Part shown: piece after piece, positions 46,337-57,002 of the stretch
Layout of the letters: each line of letters starts with the position of its first letter
Numbering within the stretch: the first letter of the stretch is position 1
Assembly (NCBI GenBank): GCA_023374025.1
Contig: SIJG01000007.1
Location: 2,151,852-2,215,851, forward strand
Length of the DNA stretch: 64,000 nt
Direction of reading: 5' to 3'
Source: Heterodera schachtii
Lineage: Eukaryota; Nematoda; Chromadorea; Rhabditida; Heteroderidae
Made by a program: the position numbers and the translations under genes
Notes under the pieces: generated by a model
Told to the model about the DNA's origin: nothing
The model's input: only the letters and a program-made list of their open reading frames with translations
Databases searched by the model: none

Positions 46337-47814
46337 CCGAGGCCTAACACTTGGCAATTTCTATTTATCCTTTTTCTCCCACTTTTCCACCTGCTCTCTT
46401 TGCACCAGTCACAGTAATAACACTCGCGTCCGCACGTTGCGATGTCCATGCAGCGCAATTTGCCAATGGGCTGAATGTGCACGTCCAATTTCATGGCCAG
46501 CCGATTGATATGAACAGCTGAAATGGGGAAAGCATTGAAAAGGCACTTAAAAAAGGGGGGGGGGGAGGATTGGGACGAAGGCATTCAGTGATGTTGGACC
46601 AATTTAACATATTTTATCCATTCACTTGGTGGCAAAGTGACATCGATGGACATGTCGAAACAGTCGGGCCTGAATCACGCGAAACTTAAGCCAAAGGGAG
46701 GGATAAAGCAAAGATCGGACCAGGTCAGCCTCGTCGTGCCATTGTCGTCCCGTTGGCTCGGGTGACTGAACTGCGGGTTGGCCAACTGCAAAGTGATCGG
46801 ACTGATAATTGATCAGTGCTGATCAATCGATACCTTAATGGGTTCGGTACATTCTTCGCCCGTCAACTCTCTGCAGCATGGGCCCCTCCGGGCATCCTTC
46901 AGCCGAGTGATGAACAGATTCTTGCTGATCACCGCCTATTTTACGAGTGATCAAAAATGCTGAATTACTTTTAATTCTCTTTATATTTTACCTCATATGA
47001 TCGTTCGCCCACTTTCCGCACAGAACCCTTCCCTATCGGCACGTCCCTGTCGTTGTACACCACCGTGTTTCCATTCTTGTCCGCAACCACCTTGAAGGAC
47101 AAGCCCTTTCTTCCACCCTCCTGTATTATCTCGTCCTTTCCTTCTCCGACTCTCTCACCTCCCTGTACTATCTCTTCCTCTGTTTCTTTCTCCCACATTC
47201 TCTTTCCCCTGAACTATCTCATCCTTTCCTTCTCCGACTCTCTCATCCTCCTGCACTATTTCTTCCTCTGTTTCTTTCTCCCCCTCCCTCTCTCTTGCCT
47301 TTCCTGCGCTTTTTCCCTGTGCGTCGTAGCATTGCGATATCCCCGGCGTCTCCGCCGTGCAGTAATACTTTTCCGCGCGTCTTCCGAATAGTGACGTGGC
47401 CAAGTCGTTGCGCTTCGCCGCCTCTTTCGCCGAAAGTTGCGCTTCCACGCGCCCTTTGCTTTTGTGCACAATTGCGTATTCGTAAGTGCCCGACTTGGCC
47501 TTTTCCTTCAGCAAATGCTTCTTCATTCCGTGCCGTTTTGCCCATTTCTCACTTTGTCCGCAAATGAAAGTGTTCCGTGCCCTTGCGTTTTGTCTTGCGC
47601 CGCCGGATTCAGCCCAAAGTCAAAACGGTCGTTGTGCGCTTCGAATTCGGTGTCTTTCGTTTCGTTCAGCGACCCTTTCGCCATTGTGTCCAATTCGTAT
47701 TTGCCGTCCGCCTTTAGCAACGCGTGCCGCCCTTCCGCGTTCTCTTTTGTCTTCAGTTGCGCACTGTTTCAATTTTATGGCGAAATATGTGAATTCAGCA
47801 GCTTTTCCCTTCCT

Positions 47815-48035
47815 TTTCATGTCAATGCTTTCCTCCCTTGCCAATGCTTTTCCCTTTTTTGCCAATGCTTTTCCTCCCTTTCCTTTACCCTTACAAATGC
47901 TTTTCCTCCTTTTCGCTTTTTGCCTTGCTTTTCCTCCTTTTCCCTTTTTTTGCCAATGCTTTACCTCCTTTGTCTTTACCCTTGCCAATGCTTTTCCTCC
48001 TTTTCCCTTTTTTGCCAATGCTTTTCCCTCCCCAA
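47815..48035. repeat. Intronic VNTR, long allele (copy A)
   Basis: Repeats of a unit built from TTTTGCCAATGCTTTTCCTC with T/C-rich spacers, about seven copies. The matching intron of copy B (55615-55750) has about four. On the minus strand it reads as Lys/Gly-rich peptides, which are not real protein. Confidence 0.8.
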
Positions 48036-48810
48036 TTGTCCCACCTGTGCCCCTCCACTTGCGCTATTCCGCCTTTGTCCCCAAATCTTTGCACTTGCGC
48101 CCGCTTCCCATCGCTCGTTTCCGCTGCCGCCACATTTCCGTGAGCTGATGCGGCGAGCTGCTTCCGCTCCGTCAGCAAATCGACCACAGCGCGTTCTTTG
48201 TCACTGGCGTCAAGACCGATCTGTTTTTTATACCGGTTTTATCCCTTTTTTTGTCCCTTTTTTTGCCCATTTGTCCCTGTTTACCCATTTGTCCCTTTTC
48301 CCCATTTTGTCCCATTTTCCCCACTTTTTCTCACCTGCTGCGTCTTTCGCTCTTTGCCTGTCCAACTCGTATCCACGTCGATGTGCTTTCTCTGTTCGTT
48401 TATTGCCGCATGGTTTGGCGGCCAAACATTTTCAATTCCAATGGAAAAGTGCACAGAATCGAACAATAAGATTGGGAATAACGCCGCAATTCTTAAAAAA
48501 AGACTAAGCTGATGTTTTTATAATTGGCCACGATCATTTAAAATATTTATTTTCATTAAAAGCAACCCGACTCGTGACTGATGATGCTACCTAGAGATTC
48601 TTGACCAGAATAAAATAAACACTTAATGTTCGAGACCACTGGACCTTTAGAGCACGCTTTAAATTTAAGTTTATCAAAATGTAATAATTTAAAAAAATCA
48701 ACACATAATTTTCTACACATTTGTTGTTCAAATAAAAAAGAATGAATCAAAATTTAAGACTAAAAATGTGTCATCGAAAAATGTTTTGGCGGAGAACAGA
48801 AACTGTGCCA

Positions 48811-51800
48811 TTACAAGAAGAAGAACAGTTTGTAAAAGTGGGCCATCGACGTAATGCCAGGATTATGGAATAACTTGACCAATTGCGTTGTTTGTGTGCC
48901 ACCCGCGGTTGTGAAGCTGGTCACCGCCGTCGGTATGGTCGCGTCAGATTTGCGGATCCCGCGCGTGTGCAAGAACAATAGACTGCGGTAGGTGGCAAAT
49001 GCGCGCAATGCTGGAAATTCCCGCTTTATTCGGTTTAGACATTCGGGCAGCGAAAGTTCTTCTTCGTAACAAATATCTCTGTGAGAAAAATGTTATTATA
49101 TAAGTAATATTTTTTGGAAAATTTATTTTTTATTAATTTTCGAAAATTTTAAAGCAATAAATTAAAATTATAAAAAAATGGCTGCCAAATTTTCTTATTT
49201 CTGAGAAACAGCATATTTTCGGTGTTTGTTGATACAAATTGACATGATTTTCAACTGTTCTAATTTTTTGGGCAAAATCTTTAATAAATTCATCAAAATT
49301 CCGAAAATTTTTCCAACAGTGCCGAAAACAAAAAAATGTCAGAAATTGGGATGCTGTACCGTCGTCTTATTAAAAAATAAATAAAATTTATTTTCATGTT
49401 AAATAAGACATGCTAAAGTGCGGCACACCGACGCTAAAACCCTGTTGCCTGATGGATTTGTGCCTCAAGCTCCCCCCCCCCCTTTTTTTTTTTGCTTTAC
49501 CTCATAATCTCGCGAATTCGGTCTGCATTTCCGTATACATAGCTGTAGGCTTGGTGTGCCCTCTGATGTTGGAGTTCTTCATACCGTGTGATAAGCGCAT
49601 TGAATGGGATTGTTTCATTTTTCATTTCAATGCAAAAGATCGGCTCGCACTCGGGAAAATACCAATTTGGGCCCGACCAAGTCGGTGCCAGAACGATATT
49701 GTGAAAAAAGCAGAAAGGGATTTGTTTTTGTAAAATTTTACACAAAAAAAGTTTTACTTGAAAGGCCCGCGTTGATCCATCGCAAATTTAATTGCACGCG
49801 ATGTGTTCGCGTCAATTCCCGGGCTTTTTAAACTTCCGTATGTTCTTTCTGCATAATGTAGCATCAATGTTGGCCATGCCGTTGCCTTGGGTGGGGGGGG
49901 GGGGGTTTCAATATTTGTCCGGATCAAATCGGAGGCTTCAAAAGGAAATTGTATAAAACAAAATAAATTTTTATTTTCCATGTTAATTACTAATTTTTTT
50001 CGCTGTATAACCGCATTGAAGTAGTTATGTTGATGCCAAATGTTCCAAGCTCGGACAGCTCATCTAAAGTCTCTTTTTTGTCACCTGAATGCGAAACATT
50101 GGCACATAGTGTGCCAATGGAAACCTGTTTGTTGGGTGTTCAGTTAGTAGTATATAATGAAAAAACTTTCAGACCAATTTTAAGGCATCCAATTCGATCA
50201 TCAAGATCATCTCGAAAAGTGCTTCGCGAACATCTTCATTCGCTGTAGTAATTTCGTTCAAAATGCATCTAAAATTTTAGAAAACGGAAATGTGTTTGCT
50301 TCGCCACATACTATCTTTAAAAATACAAAACCTATACATGATCATTCTACTTTTGCATTGATTGATTTTGCAGTTCATTTAAATATTTTATTTTTTAGCA
50401 CCTGCGTGGATTGTTGGTTCGTTCGTAATCTGGCATGATGCCACCGACGCTCAATTGTGTGACGGAGTGTCGCATTTCGATTATTGCATTTTCAAGCGCA
50501 TTGATGCTTTTTCCGTGCATTTTTTCTAAAAAATTAATCAATTTTCATTTATATGTAAATTATTTTTAATACGATTTATTGAGTTTAGCAGGGCAATGTT
50601 TTTTGCCATTGACACAGCGCTAATAATTCCTAAAATAGGTTTTTTTAAGGGAGTGAATTTGGTATCAATTTACTCAAGCGAAAATCCGAATATCGTTCCG
50701 GGGATAGGAGCTCGAATTTTGATGCGTTTTTGTCGACAAAAGCAAAAACTTGTTGGGCTTGTACATAAACGGTGGCTTCCTCCTGGGTTGGCAACACGCA
50801 GCCAAGATTTACCCTTTCATTAAGCCACTGAATTCGAATAACAATTAAAAATTAATTAATGACCAGGGCTTTCAAAAATATGCACAAAAAATGGCCAAAA
50901 TATGCGCATAAATATGCAAATAACGGCAGTGAAGCTCACTGTTGACTCACTCGCGCATCCATTAAGATTTGGATTTAATTTTTGGCATGATCAAATTTTT
51001 TCTAAGGGATTTCAAATCGGAAGTATTTGACGAAAAATGAATATACAAAATATGGAAATAAAAGTCCCGACTTTCATACGCAAATACTAAAAACAAAGTG
51101 TTTTTCCTACTAATCAGATTACGTGAATCCAGGAAAAAATATACATTTGCATATTCTGACAGCCCTGTTAAAGACAATTCCCTATATTATTTAAAGAATT
51201 TTTTATTTAATTTTCAGAATATTTTTTAAATAAAAAATTCATTTTTATAAACAAACAATTAATGAATTGTGTGGTGAGTAGTTGTAGGTACAAAAATGGA
51301 TGAATTGCTGACGGTATGTTTGTCTGTTGCGGTCGGGGTCAATCACTTTTTTGTAAACTCGTGAAATGATGTCAATTGGATGCGTGATTGTCTAGTTAAA
51401 TATATTAACACAATAATAATCGAATGGTAATACTCATACTTGATCATATTCAACCAATGCCATGTGTTGTACTAGCCTATTGCCCAAATGCTCAACTCGA
51501 CGGTCCAATCCATCGAATCTCTTGACCATGGTGGAGTGTAACAATTTCAACGCGACCATTTCGTCGCTCTCCGGCTAAAAAAGAGATGGAGCAATTAGAG
51601 AATTGAAAATGAATAATTAATTATGCTTATTATTGTAATACTGAATATTTAATATTTGTTTTTTAAAATTTTTTTATAAAACTTTACTTCAAGGGCTTTC
51701 TGCATAGCCAATGCTGCGAGGCTTCCGACCGGACCTCCTAACTGAACCAGCTTTGAAACTCGGGCTGAAATTTTTCTGAGCTGCTCGCCAATGGTTGCTG

Positions 51801-52156
51801 CCGGTGCGCTTATTTCGGAAAAGGCATCGACGTAGTCTTTTACATCCTCGACCACTTAAAATTTGCGTTAACAAATTGCTTAAATAATTATTTAAGCTTT
51901 TTGTTATTTTAAAGTATTAGGTTAGCACATAATTATTGTCCGTTTAAAAAAGAGATGTCTGCGTTAAAATACCAATGAATCAGATTTTTCTTCAGCCAAT
52001 CTTATAAAATTCATGGACACTAATAAAAAACCGACATAATAAATATATGCCAAAAACCCAATATCGAATTAATCAATTCGGTTTACCTCCAGCTTCAATC
52101 CATCGGCCAAGTGACAATGCTGAAACGGCAATAAATACTGCCAAACAGAGGCGCAT
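48811..52156 (-). CDS. Secreted protein of unknown family
   Basis: Exons: 52156-52087, 51854-51688, 51574-51440, 51391-51257, 50827-50674, 50629-50573, 50525-50402, 50268-50175, about 50120-49985, about 49953-49754, about 49670-49501, 49078-48811. The first exon encodes a clear signal peptide (MRLCLAVFIAVSALSLGRW). The mature part has helical stretches (EQLRKISARVSKLVQLGG; HSTMVKRFDGLDRRVEHLGN; QEEATVYVQAQQVFAFVDKN; ERTYGSLKSPGIDANTSRA; NADRIREIMR) and no Cys-rich module. The C-terminus is FYKLFFFL. Phases agree for exons 1-8 and for the last two; the joins at 49985/49953 and 49754/49670 are unresolved. I do not recognise the family. It sits between the two blocks of the segmental duplication; a hAT MITE lies in intron 4. 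Confidence 0.6.
50864..51167. mobile_element. 304-bp hAT-like MITE
   Basis: Terminal inverted repeats beginning CAGGG, as in hAT elements: left CAGGGCTTTCAAAAATATGC, right GCATATTCTGACAGCCCTG. Flanks are TTAATGAC (50856-50863) and TTAAAGAC (51168-51175), an 8-base target duplication with one mismatch. The inside is A/T-rich and non-coding. Located in intron 4 of the secreted-protein gene. Confidence 0.88.
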
Positions 52157-53201
52157 TTCACTTAAACAAAGTTAATTAAATTAGGTTAAATAAAAATAAA
52201 TTCAATAACGAATAGATTTATTCTTAATTTCTTTCAGCATTACAAAGAATGAAACTTTAAATACTTATTTTGTTAATTTCTGCCCGGTTGTCTCGATCAA
52301 TTGCGCTGCGCTGAAATATAACCTTTAATTTTTGTGGAAGTTGAAATAAACAATGAGCGATTTGTTATTAATTGAATATGGACCAAAGAATTATTGTCAG
52401 TAATTTTTTTGACAAACAAAAATTCTGAAATGGGTTGCCTGTGAGAATGTTCTGCTGTCCTTACCATTTTAATATGGTATGGAAGAGAAATCGCAACTGA
52501 CTGATAACAAGCACCATGGATAATGTCAATCAAATGAGTGTTGTAAATACATGCCAATCAAAAGATAATTTGTTGATTTGACCATTTTATAAATAATTAC
52601 ATCGAAAAGCAGTAAATTAAAAAATAATATATGAAATTAGTCGGTAGGGTACGATTCGGTGCCGCCGTTACCCGACGTTTCGGTGCCAGCCGTTTCGGTG
52701 CCAGGGTGGGTTCACTGCCAACCGTAGAATACATCGGTGTTGGGGAGAGACGGGAGCAGCTGATTGTGCGCACAAACTGATGATGAGAGAATGGCGGAGA
52801 CGACAACCAATGATTTCTCGGAACTGCTTGCTGTACATGCCATTTTTTGTTATTAGGAAAATTATTGATCGTTTGATTTGTTTCTGATAAATCTCTTATC
52901 GATTATGTTTTTTTGAGCATTTGCGTGAACCATGGGAATGAATGAGAATCTTTGACACTTTGTTTCTGAGTTTATTTTACAGCATAACAATATCATTTTG
53001 GCAAATTGTTTATTCAAAAGGAAAAACAAACGGAGAAAAAAAAGTGAATTTTATAATTAATAAATAATATTACCATTGATCACCACTGATCAGTGATCAC
53101 TCGTCGTTCTGTTTCGATCAGTTCCCCCCCCCCCTTTTTTGCCTTTGTCCGATTGGCTTCCCCCCCCCGCCCCTTCGGCAGATCACTTCCCCACTCGGCC
53201 T

Positions 53202-56200
53202 TCATCTCCCCCCGCTTCTGAATAAGTTGCCAATGCCGCCGAAAATGCCTCCGCCGCCCCCGCGCTGCTTGAACTCGTGCACTTCCTGTTTGAACCGTTC
53301 CTCCTGCAACTTTTCAAACGCGGCACACTTTTTGTCCTTGAAAATGTTCGGCAACTGAAAGAGACAGTCAAATGTTCAGTTGCATCCGTCGTTTTGTCCT
53401 TTTACATTTCCCGCGGTCGTTGCCGCTTCGAACAAAACATTCGTTTTCACTTTGGAGCCCTCAATTTCGTAGTCGACAACGCCGTGCTCGCAGGCCAACA
53501 ATCGGTCGGGCGCTCTCTTCGACACCCAAAACTCCAACAATTCCGAGTTGGTCGGCGTGTAACTTCCCTGCTGAAATGCAGCGCAAATGCAGCATTTTAT
53601 GCAAATTTCCCATTTTACGCACGTCCAAACTGTTGGCGGCCAACCATTCGCCGATGATGGCCAATTTGAAGGCTTTGCCCAGCAAAGGATTGTCCAACTG
53701 CGAAAAAAACTCTTTTTCCATCTCCGCTCGGTTGGGCGCCCGTTCAAAAAACTGAAAATTTTTTTTGGCAAAATGTTGAAGCAATTCAAAGCATTTCCCC
53801 CGCTTTTCCCCGTCTTTTGGCTTCTTCCGCTTCACCTTCATCCACACGTCAATTGCGCCTTGCTTCTGCCAATAGTCCTTTTGCCACACACTTTTGGTGA
53901 AGGTCGAGCACAGCGTGAAGTTGGGGTCCTCCGGCGGTGGACAAAGTTTCGTCGTCAATTTATACGTCCGTTCGTCCGTTGCGCGGCACAAATTGCCATC
54001 AGTATTCTCCAGCAGTTTCAATTTTCTGTTAAATGCCATCGAAGGAATAAGTGCCATTTTTGGAAGAAGAAACGAATGGGCAGCCAAAAATTGATAGGAC
54101 ACCCAAAAAATGTCCATGATAGCCCAGTGGTAAAATTACTCAACAGGAAAGGGATTCAGGCGTTGGTTCAATTCCCACCCGAGGCCTAACACTTTGCAAT
54201 TTCTATTTATCATTTGCTCCCACTTTTCCACCTGCTCTCTTTGCACCAGTCACAGTAATAACACTCGCGTCCGCACGTTGCGATGTCCATGCAGCGCAAT
54301 TTGCCAATGGGCTGAATGTGCACGTCCAATTTCATGGCCAGCCGGTTGATATGAACAGCTGAAAATGGGAGAATGTGAGGAACAAATGGGAAAAGCATTG
54401 AAAAAGCATTTAAAAAGGGGGGGGGGATTGGGAAAAAGGCATTCAGTAATGTTGGACTAATTCAACATATTTTATTCATTTACTTGGTGGCAAAGTGACA
54501 TCGATGGACATGTCGAAACAGTCAGGCCTGAATCATTCGAAACTTAAGCCAAAGGGAGGGATAAAGCAAAGATCGGACCAGGTCAGCCTCGTCGTGCCAT
54601 TGTCGTCCCTTTGGCTCGGGTGACTGAACTGCGGGTTGGCCAACTGCAAAGTGATCGGACTGATATTTATCAGTGCTGATCAATCGATACCTTAATGGGT
54701 TCGGTACATTCTTCGCCCGTCAACTCTCTGCAGCATGGGCCCCTCCGGGCATCCTTCAGCCGAGTGATGAACAGATTCTTGCTGATCACCGCCTGCTGTT
54801 GGTAAGTGATCAAAAATGCTGAATTACCGTTTTTACCTCATATGATCGTTCGCCCACTTTCCGCACAGAACCCGTCCCTATCGGCACGTCCCTGTCGTTG
54901 TACACCACCGTGTTTCCATTCTTGTCCGCAACCACCTTGAAGGATGTATTATCTCGTCCTTAGATATCTCATCCCCTGCACTATCTCTTCCTCTGTTTCT
55001 TTCTCCCACATTCTCTTTCCCCTGAACTATCTCGTCCTTTCCTTCTCCGACTCTCTCATCCTCCTGCACTATTTCTTCCTCTGTTTCTTTCTCCCCCTCC
55101 CTCTCTCTTGCCTTTCCTGCGCTTTTTCCCTGTGCGTCGTAGCATTGCGATATCCCCGGCGTCTCCGCCGTGCAGTAATACTTTTCCGCGCGTCTTCCGA
55201 ATAGTGACGTGGCCAAGTCGTTGCGCTTCGCCGCCTCTTTCGCCGAAAGTTGCGCTTCCACGCGCCCTTTGCTTTTGTGCACAATTGCGTATTCGTAAGT
55301 GCCCGACTTGGCCTTTTCCTTCAGCAAATGCTTCTTCATTCCGTGCCGTTTTGCCCATTTCTCACTTTGTCCGCAAATGAAAGTGTTCCGTGCCCTTGCG
55401 TTTTGTCTTGCGCCGCCGGATTCAGCCCAAAGTCAAAACGGTCGTTGTGCGCTTCGAATTCGGTGTCTTTCGTTTCGTTCAGCGACCCTTTCGCCATTGT
55501 GTCCAATTCGTATTTGCCGTCCGCCTTTAGCAACGCGTGCCGCCCGTCCGCGTTCTCTTTTGTCTTCAGTTGCGCACTGTTTCAATTTTATGGCGAAATA
55601 TGTGAATTCAGCAGCTTTTCCCTTTCCTTTACCCTTACAAATGCTTTTCCTCCTTTTCCCTTTTTTTGCCAATGCTTTACCTCCTTTGTCTTTACCCTTG
55701 CCAATGCTTTTCCTCCTTTTCCCTTTTTTGCCAATGCTTTTCCCTCCCCAATTGTCCCACCTGTGCCCCTCCACTTGCGCAATTCCGCCTTTGTCCCCAA
55801 ATCTTTGCACTTGCGCCCGCTTCCCATCGCTCGTTTCCGCTGCCGCCACATTTCCGTGAGCTGATGCGGCGAGCTGCTTCCGCTCCGTCAGCAAATCGAC
55901 CACAGCGCGTTCTTTGTCACTGGCGTCAAGACCGATCTGTTTTTTTATACCGGTTTTATCCCTTTTTTTTGTCCCTTTTTTTGCCCATTTGTTCCTGTTT
56001 ACCCATTTGTCCCTTTTTTTTGCCCATTTGTCCCTTTTCCCCATTTTGTCCCATTTTCCCCCTTTTTCCCCACCTGCTGCGTCTTTTGCTCTTTGCCTGT
56101 CCAACTCGTGTCCACGTCGATGTGCTTTCTCTGTTCGTTTATTGCCGCATGGTTTGGCGGCCAAACATTTTCAATTCCAATGGAAAAGTGCACAGAATCG

Positions 56201-56241
56201 AACAATAAAATTGGGAATAACGCCGCAATTCTGCTGATCAT
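53202..56241 (-). CDS. Secreted Cys-containing protein of unknown family, copy B (intact start)
   Basis: Start ATG 56241-56239 gives a signal peptide (MISRIAALFPILLFDSVHFS). Exons: 56241-56074, an exon at about 55946-55757 (IGLDASDKERAVVDLLTERK...), a long exon from about 55581 to 54837 with Lys/Glu-rich and N-glycosylation-type stretches (SLNETK, NGTE), then 54792-54691, 54643-54579, 54527-54484, 54358-54232, 54025-53836, 53751-53623, 53567-53406, 53354-53202. Cys motifs: GPCCRELTGEEC, PDCFDMSIDVTLPP, CGRECYYCDWC, KLCPPPEDPNFTLC. The C-terminus is Gly-rich (GGGGGIFGGIG). All junctions 3' of 54837 keep phase. Inside the long exon, near 54950-55010, the 5' and 3' parts are in different frames, so another intron or a frameshift lies there. 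No family recognised; likely a secreted or surface protein. Confidence 0.6.
54119..54181 (+). repeat. tRNA-like Pol III sequence (SINE-like), copy B
   Basis: A-box TAGCCCAGTGGTA at 54120-54132 and B-box GGTTCAATTCC at 54165-54175. This copy matches the Pol III A-box consensus better than copy A. No full cloverleaf. It is in the same intron position as copy A, so it was inserted before the duplication. Confidence 0.55.
55615..55750. repeat. Intronic VNTR, short allele (copy B)
   Basis: About four copies of the TTTTGCCAATGCTTTTCCTC-type unit in the intron preceding the long exon; homologous to 47815-48035, which is about 85 bases longer. Confidence 0.8.
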
Positions 56242-57002
56242 TTTTGCACAGATTTCTCTTAAAAATTCTTTAAGGAATCCTTCGGTTAACCGATCGATGG
56301 ACGAATAAACGGAGAGAGAAACAAACGCAGCGATCGGAAAAGGCACTCTTTAGGAAGAAGATCAGTGAGTGATCAGTGCTTAAATGTCGATGCGGAGCTG
56401 TTTCCGATCGTCGAAAGAATGATTCACTTTTTGAGTTATTTCGTGCAGAATTTGGAAAAACAAAACAATCGGACGGACGGCGAATGGATCCCACGGGTCC
56501 CTCCCCCTCTCTCCCGGGTCCGTCCCCCCATCTCTCTGCTGCTGATCATTCTGTGATTATCCAACCACGAATCCTTCCCATTCCCTTGCGATATTGCGCA
56601 TTCCCCGGGCGATTCGATCAGCCGACGGGCGATTAAATGGACAGGCGAAAGGCCCCAGGGCAAAATGCGATTGGCGAGAAAAAATTGGGCGCTTTTGCGC
56701 AATGACGACAATGGGATGAGTAATCTCACAAGGGAAATGTTCATTCATAAAGCTATGCTCATTAGGAGTGGGGGGGAAAGCAAAAAATGCAGCAAAAGCA
56801 GCAGCAGGTGGTCGTGGAGTACCCCCTTTTTTGGATTGGGTCCCTTTTTCGACCGGACTTTGTCCCTTTGCTTTGTTTCTCAGTGATTTCAAATGAAATT
56901 AAAAATTGTCGACGCATTCGCAGACAGAGAATGGGAGAAACCAATTGGGACAATTTGGTGGGTTTTTTCATTCGTTCTTTCGTTCGTTCGTCGGCCCATC
57001 TT
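56242..57002. other. Gap between copy B and troponin I
   Basis: Upstream of the copy B start codon and downstream of the troponin I stop. Open frames on both strands lack domains. It should contain the copy B promoter and the troponin I 3' UTR. Confidence 0.4.

Larger units (their letters stand above)
45218..48493. repeat. Segmental duplication, block A
   Basis: Nearly identical to 53003-56232 over about 3.25 kb, in the same orientation. The left edge is at the shared CAAATT.TTTATTCAAAAGG and the right edge at AACGCCGCAATTCT, after which the two sequences differ abruptly. Differences inside are single bases and length changes in introns and one low-complexity exon. Confidence 0.93.
45379..48493 (-). 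pseudogene. Duplicated secreted-protein gene, copy A, 5'-truncated
   Basis: Same exon set as the intact copy at 53202-56241: last exon 45531-45379, then 45744-45583, 45928-45800, 46189-46000, 46517-46391, 46669-46626, 46785-46721, 46935-46834, a long exon ending at 46992, and the first exon ending at 48335. Reading frames of the 3' exons are all open. The duplication breaks at 48493, inside the first coding exon: the ATG and the first three signal-peptide codons are missing and replaced by unrelated sequence with an in-frame TAA and no ATG. So it probably cannot make the secreted form, unless a new 5' exon is spliced in. The low-complexity Lys/Glu stretch (47100-47300) is longer than in copy B. 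Function unknown. Confidence 0.7.
53003..56232. repeat. Segmental duplication, block B
   Basis: Partner of 45218-48493, same orientation. To its right the sequence continues into the start codon of the encoded gene, so this block keeps the original 5' context and is the likelier parent. Confidence 0.93.

Noticed and set aside
47437..48507. 356-codon plus-strand frame across the duplicated gene
   Set aside because: Antisense to the phased minus-strand exons and built in part from the intronic VNTR.
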